DNA from: Euptelea pleiosperma
Taxonomy: Eukaryota > Streptophyta > Magnoliopsida > Ranunculales > Eupteleaceae
Assembly: GCA_035048495.1 (NCBI GenBank)
Contig: CM068543.1
Location: forward strand, 29,439,751 to 29,503,750
Length of the DNA stretch: 64,000 nt
Reading direction: 5' to 3'
Numbering within the stretch: position 1 is the stretch's first letter; the number at the start of each line of letters is the position of its first letter. Position numbers and translations under genes: made by a program. Shown in pieces: positions 59,860 through 64,000 of this stretch. The notes beneath the pieces are model-generated. The model saw nothing but the letters and a program-made list of their open reading frames with translations, did not search any database and was not told where the DNA came from.

Positions 59860-60110
59860 ATGCGATGCACGTGCACCTTACACGTGGCAAACTTGTAGAG
59901 ATCACCGACCGTATCGATGTTTGGCCCATCTCTAGGTGGACCTATATGCAAAAAACTTGCCTGATTAGTGGTTTTTAAGGATTTGATTAGAGTCGTTTTC
60001 ATGGGTTGGTTTTTAAGCATTATTTGGGTACTCATGATAATTGCCTGAAAGTGTATAATTATTATCTTTAAAATAGGCATTATCGAGTCCCGGTGACCTA
60101 CATGCAGAGC
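59860..60110. mobile_element. MITE fragment, GATGTTTGGCCCATC family
   Basis: GATGTTTGGCCCATCTCTAGGTGGACCTA then CTTGCCTGATTAGTGGTTTTTAAGGATTTG recurs at 63075-63200. The inverse (GGTCCACCTAGAGATGGGACAAACATCCATA) is at 62795-62825. The family is related to 7508-7690. Confidence 0.5.
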
Positions 60111-60612
60111 CATTATGATTAAGATTCTAATTACGTGTATTTTTTTTGTAGAATCACTTTTGGCCTAATTCTCGATATTTGAATGCAATCAAGAAACCTA
60201 TATCACATCCATCAACAATGATGATCATCATCATGATCAAGATCAAGTATCTCGAAGAAATCTAGATCAACGAGAACAAGGCCTGAGGAGGGTAATCACC
60301 TCATAAGGGCCCAATTGAAGATAAAAGGCCAAAGTGAGGAACGCAGCAGGCCCACGATCACAAGAGATCAAGTCCAATCAATGTCATCACCAACTTGATC
60401 AAGATCAAGAGTAGACATCGCGTAGGAGCTATTTAATTAAGACAAGGGCATGGGAGTGTAACTAATCCAAAAGAGGGGAAAGCTGTAATGTCAAATATCA
60501 CATTTATGAGAGAATCTTTTCTCTCTCTTCCCAATTTTTCCTCCACAATTCTCATTGTATGTGGCACAATCTCCCCTTATTTTATTTTCTTAAATTTATT
60601 ATTCTTTTTTTA

Positions 60613-61756
60613 GGCTTCGTTTGGTTCGGCCCTTTTTCGGAAAATAAAAACAAAATCCCAGAAAAGTATGACTTTCACGCGTTTGGTTAGGCTTTGAAAA
60701 GTGGGTCCCACTGAAAACCACTTCTTCTCGCCCCTTTTTAATAGAAAATGACTTCCGTTATTCACAAGCGGAAGTCGATTTTCCAGCAAGCAAGTCTCTC
60801 CCAATGTAGGCTCGTGGTCTCTCTCAACATCCTCACCAGTACTTATTTCTCCTCTCTCTCTCTCTTCTGCAATCTTAGCGTCATTCACAAAAGATCAAAC
60901 TCTCCATAACCGATATTGCCCAAATCAGAGTCAACAATGAGGTGCTCCCTACTGAGTTGCCAACATCGATGAAGGAGGAGTTCTTATCAAGTAGAACTGA
61001 GACCCAATCTCCCATCTCTGAGAACTCCATCACGACCATTATAATCTCGTTTTGAAGAAGAGAGAAACCCTTTTTTCTATTATTTAAGTTTTAATCATTT
61101 TTTTGTAGGGTTTTGGATTGTTTGCAGAGCTGTATATTAGAATTCATTGGAAATGTCTCTTTTTAATCTCGTTTGGTTATTTAGGGTCTTTCAAAATAAA
61201 AACCATCCTTCTCTTTTTGTTTCTTGATTTTGAAAAACATAGAAAATTCAATTCTTAAATTTTGAATCCAACCTTATTTTGTTGAAAGATATCACCTTTG
61301 AGCCCAAAAAAAACATGACTCTTTAGTAAAGTTGTGTTTTTGTCTTTAAGACATGATTTATCGTATTTGTTTTCTAGGTATTTTTGGTTTTTCTCTCATT
61401 GTTCTACTAACACAAGAAAATCGATGGTTTTTGTCTCCAAGAAATGATTTTTATGGGCACGATTTTCAATTTTTTGATTTGGGATTCTTTGTTTTAGATT
61501 GCAAATACGAGATTGTGGTTGGTTTCGACAAATGGGTTATCCGTTCGTGTTAATTTAGCATCTTCAATGAGTTCTCCAAGCATATTCAATTTAGCATCTT
61601 GTGGTTGCTTGATTCCATTATAAAAAAAAGTCTATTGTTTTACAAGGTTTAACCAAACGGCAAAAAAATAGATTATAGAAAGTGAGTTTTTAGGAAGTGG
61701 TTATTACTAGAAAACCTATTTTCCGAAAAACCACTTCCAGTGAACCAAACACAGTC
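60613..61756. mobile_element. Non-autonomous PIF/Harbinger-like element (1.14 kb)
   Basis: The ends GGCTTCGTTTGGTTC and GACTGTGTTTGGTTC are inverse. TTA flanks both sides (60610-60612 and 61757-61759). Subterminal TTTTCGGAAAATA is matched by the inverse TATTTTCCGAAAA on the right. The interior has no transposase. A 66-codon plus-strand frame at 61353-61553 is unrecognised. Confidence 0.75.
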
Positions 61757-62754
61757 TTATTCTCCCTTTATTCTCTTTCCTTATTTTTATTTGTCATTAA
61801 TCCCCTTCCTTTTTACCCTAATATCTTTTAGAAATTATTTTCATGTTTTCTTATTTTCATATACCACCTCACTTGGCCTATAAAAATACACCCTATTATC
61901 TCATTTGAGTACTTAGAACTCTCTTTCTCCATTTCTCTCTCTCAATCTATTAATTTTTTATTTTATTTCTCTTTCTCTGTAATTGGCCAAGAAGAACTGT
62001 GCTTCATTGATCAAGGGTGATAAGAAGAATAAGTGGTGTAGCATTTAATAAATAAATTTTTTTATTATATTCATCTCTTCTTGTTTCAATAAAATGGTTG
62101 GCTAATTCTCCTACTAGGGTTGAGGATTTCACCGAGGTAAATATTTAATTTTTAGATTATTTTTCTAATTTATTAATTCTCACGACGTGATTATAAAGTC
62201 TATTTTTCATAATTTTTTATTACATGTTCTTCGAAGCATTGACACGCCATGCTTAGATTATTATCTTTGACGGTGTGTGCTTGCAGTTGACATGTAATCA
62301 TTAAACGTGATTTATTTAAAAAAAAAATATTATTCTCAAAAGTTGAATCTTCTAAATCAAGAATATTGAATTATTAATGATTTGAGTTAAAAAAATGAGA
62401 AAATAAATTATAAATAGTAATTTATTAATTATATATATTTATTTTGGGTGGAATTTAATACCCTAATTTCCTCTCTATTTATTTATTCTGCAATCTTTAA
62501 TTATTTTGCTTCATTTTAATTTAAGTTAGTAACTTAATGCAAATTTCATCTTATCTCTATGGAGACTTTTTATTTTAGTTTATTTATTTATTTTTTAATC
62601 TATAATAAATTTTCAACAAGTCTTTATGGGTTCGACTCTTACTTGTCTTTGTACTAATTGTATTCTTGTTGTAAGTATTATATAAAATTGTTGATCGATT
62701 AGGATTTAAAGAATGACTACATCTTTTAAATCTCATTCGTCAACTCAAATCCAA
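61757..62754. other. AT-rich non-coding stretch
   Basis: Strongly AT-rich with T and A runs. No gene or clear repeat was recognised. Confidence 0.5.
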
Positions 62755-63310
62755 AGGTTTGAAATTACTGATCAGACCAATATTTGGTATATAGGTCCAC
62801 CTAGAGATGGGACAAACATCCATAAGATCAGTGGTCTTTAAGAGTGTGCCACGTGGCTTATACTATTAACGAGGGACATGGGCATGCCTGAACTGTGAAG
62901 GAGAGGGAAGGTTTTGCCTTTGAAAGTAGAGAGACCTTTAATTATGACAACCATGGGTGGCACTACTAATTTTTGCTTTACAATAGTACAGATAGATGTA
63001 TAGTATATATATGTGTGAGTGTGTGTGTTATATATAATTATTAAGATAATTGTCCTCTTTTATTTGTATTTATTGTATGGATGTTTGGCCCATCCCCAGT
63101 TGGACATACATACAAAACATCAGTCTCGATTAGTGATTTCTAAGCATTCGATTGTAGTCATTTTCATGAGTTGATTTTTAACTGTGGATTTTGTGAATTA
63201 TTTGGAGTACTCAAATCCAAAGGTTATAGGATGTGTTTTGGTACGTAGGTCTATCTAAGGACAGGTTAAACATCCATACGATAAGTAGGTTCTAAGAATG
63301 TGCCACGTGT
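62755..63310. mobile_element. MITE family cluster (GATGTTTGGCCCATC type)
   Basis: Left (62780-62850) and right (63230-63310) pieces both run from TTGGTA.ATAGGTC to AAGA.TGTGCCACGTG. An opposite-oriented piece lies between, at 63075-63200. The arrangement suggests two or three overlapping insertions. Confidence 0.5.
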
Positions 63311-64000
63311 CATCCATCATCAACGTCGATGATGGCTCCCTTATCAAAGTTTTGCTTTTGGCCAAAGTTGCAGTGTGAAGCCTGCCCAAACCCAAGTTTT
63401 CTCTTTTATGCTTTTGCATTTTACCTTCTTTTTATATATAACACGTAGCGCAAAGGGAATGTGAATGTCTTGTGAAGCCCGTGTGAGGAGGTGTGCCCCA
63501 ACCCATGTTTTGGTTTTATAGTAGTATAAATTTATTGTACAACGTTTCAATTTTGAGTGGACATGATTTAAATTAAAAACTCATTTTTGATTTAATAGAT
63601 TGGATCGGATCGGATCAAGTCCAGAACTCTACTCTTTCTATCAAATCGGTTTCGAATCACAATTATGTAACCCGACTTCTTTTTGGACCATATCTGGATC
63701 GGCATAATTTCTTATCGGGTCAACTCAAACTCAATCCATTGACAGTCATAGCTAAAGTTTGTGAGGAGACCCACAACCTAGTTTAAAAAATTTAGGGAAT
63801 TTTTGACACACACACACAGACACCTGTTATCTTTGATATTCAACATACCCACCCACCCCACCCCCTCAAATTGAAAAAGCTGGCTTACCCTTATGACCCG
63901 ATCCACCGTCAGATACCATTGTTGACTTGTATTGATTAATAATTTTTTCCAACGAACAAAAAATGTCCCTTTCATCAACCTTGGAACAAAAACATGCAAG
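63311..64000. other. Non-coding right end
   Basis: No gene was recognised. A GGATCGGATCGGATC word repeat is at 63602-63618 and an (AC)n tract near 63808-63820. Confidence 0.45.

Noticed and set aside
1..64000. CRISPR arrays, prokaryotic operons, tRNA or rRNA genes
   Set aside because: No regularly spaced repeats, operon structure or intact tRNA/rRNA was seen. The only tRNA-like sequence is the SINE head.

Overview
The window is nuclear DNA of a flowering plant, probably one with a large, repeat-rich genome. The evidence is spliced introns with plant-type borders, an angiosperm-type glutaminyl-tRNA synthetase, and Ty1/copia, Ty3/gypsy-like, L1-type LINE, SINE, hAT-like and Tourist-like elements. 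I cannot name the species. No prokaryotic, organellar or CRISPR feature was seen.

I find one host protein-coding gene: a complete cytosolic-type glutamine--tRNA ligase (GlnRS) on the minus strand. Its start codon is at 57191 and its stop codon at 15233. I placed 23 coding exons by reading-frame continuity and splice borders. They total 2,385 nt and encode 794 residues, against about 795 residues (recalled) for the Arabidopsis protein. The exons are spread over 41,959 bp. Twelve introns are compact (73-125 bp). Ten are large (681 to 13,892 bp), and the longest of these are packed with transposable elements. One small intron (13) uses a GC donor.

Layout: 1-15 kb is intergenic and repeat-rich. 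It holds LTR-like debris, foldback elements, two hAT-like MITEs, one Tourist-like MITE, a decayed LINE 3' end and a decayed copia gag. 15.2-57.2 kb is the GlnRS gene. Intron 18 (16.7-21.4 kb) holds a tandem duplication, a SINE and a long-TIR MITE. Intron 14 has a LTR-like GC-richer block and a 137-bp tandem repeat. Introns 11 and 12 each carry one hAT-like element. Intron 10 (30.4-44.3 kb) holds a full-length LINE beside a MITE that was split by a 5.5-kb Ty1/copia element. Introns 4 and 5 hold direct LTR-like repeats with a nested LINE tail, MITE fragments and several extremely short LINE-like insertions with exact target-site duplications. 57.2-64 kb holds the promoter region and further non-autonomous DNA elements.

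The host gene charges tRNA-Gln in protein synthesis. Everything else appears to be mobile-element sequence. The most unusual signal is a set of four hAT-like elements, each with an 8-bp target duplication and each filled with its own repeated short word. This may reflect different transposase-binding motifs.
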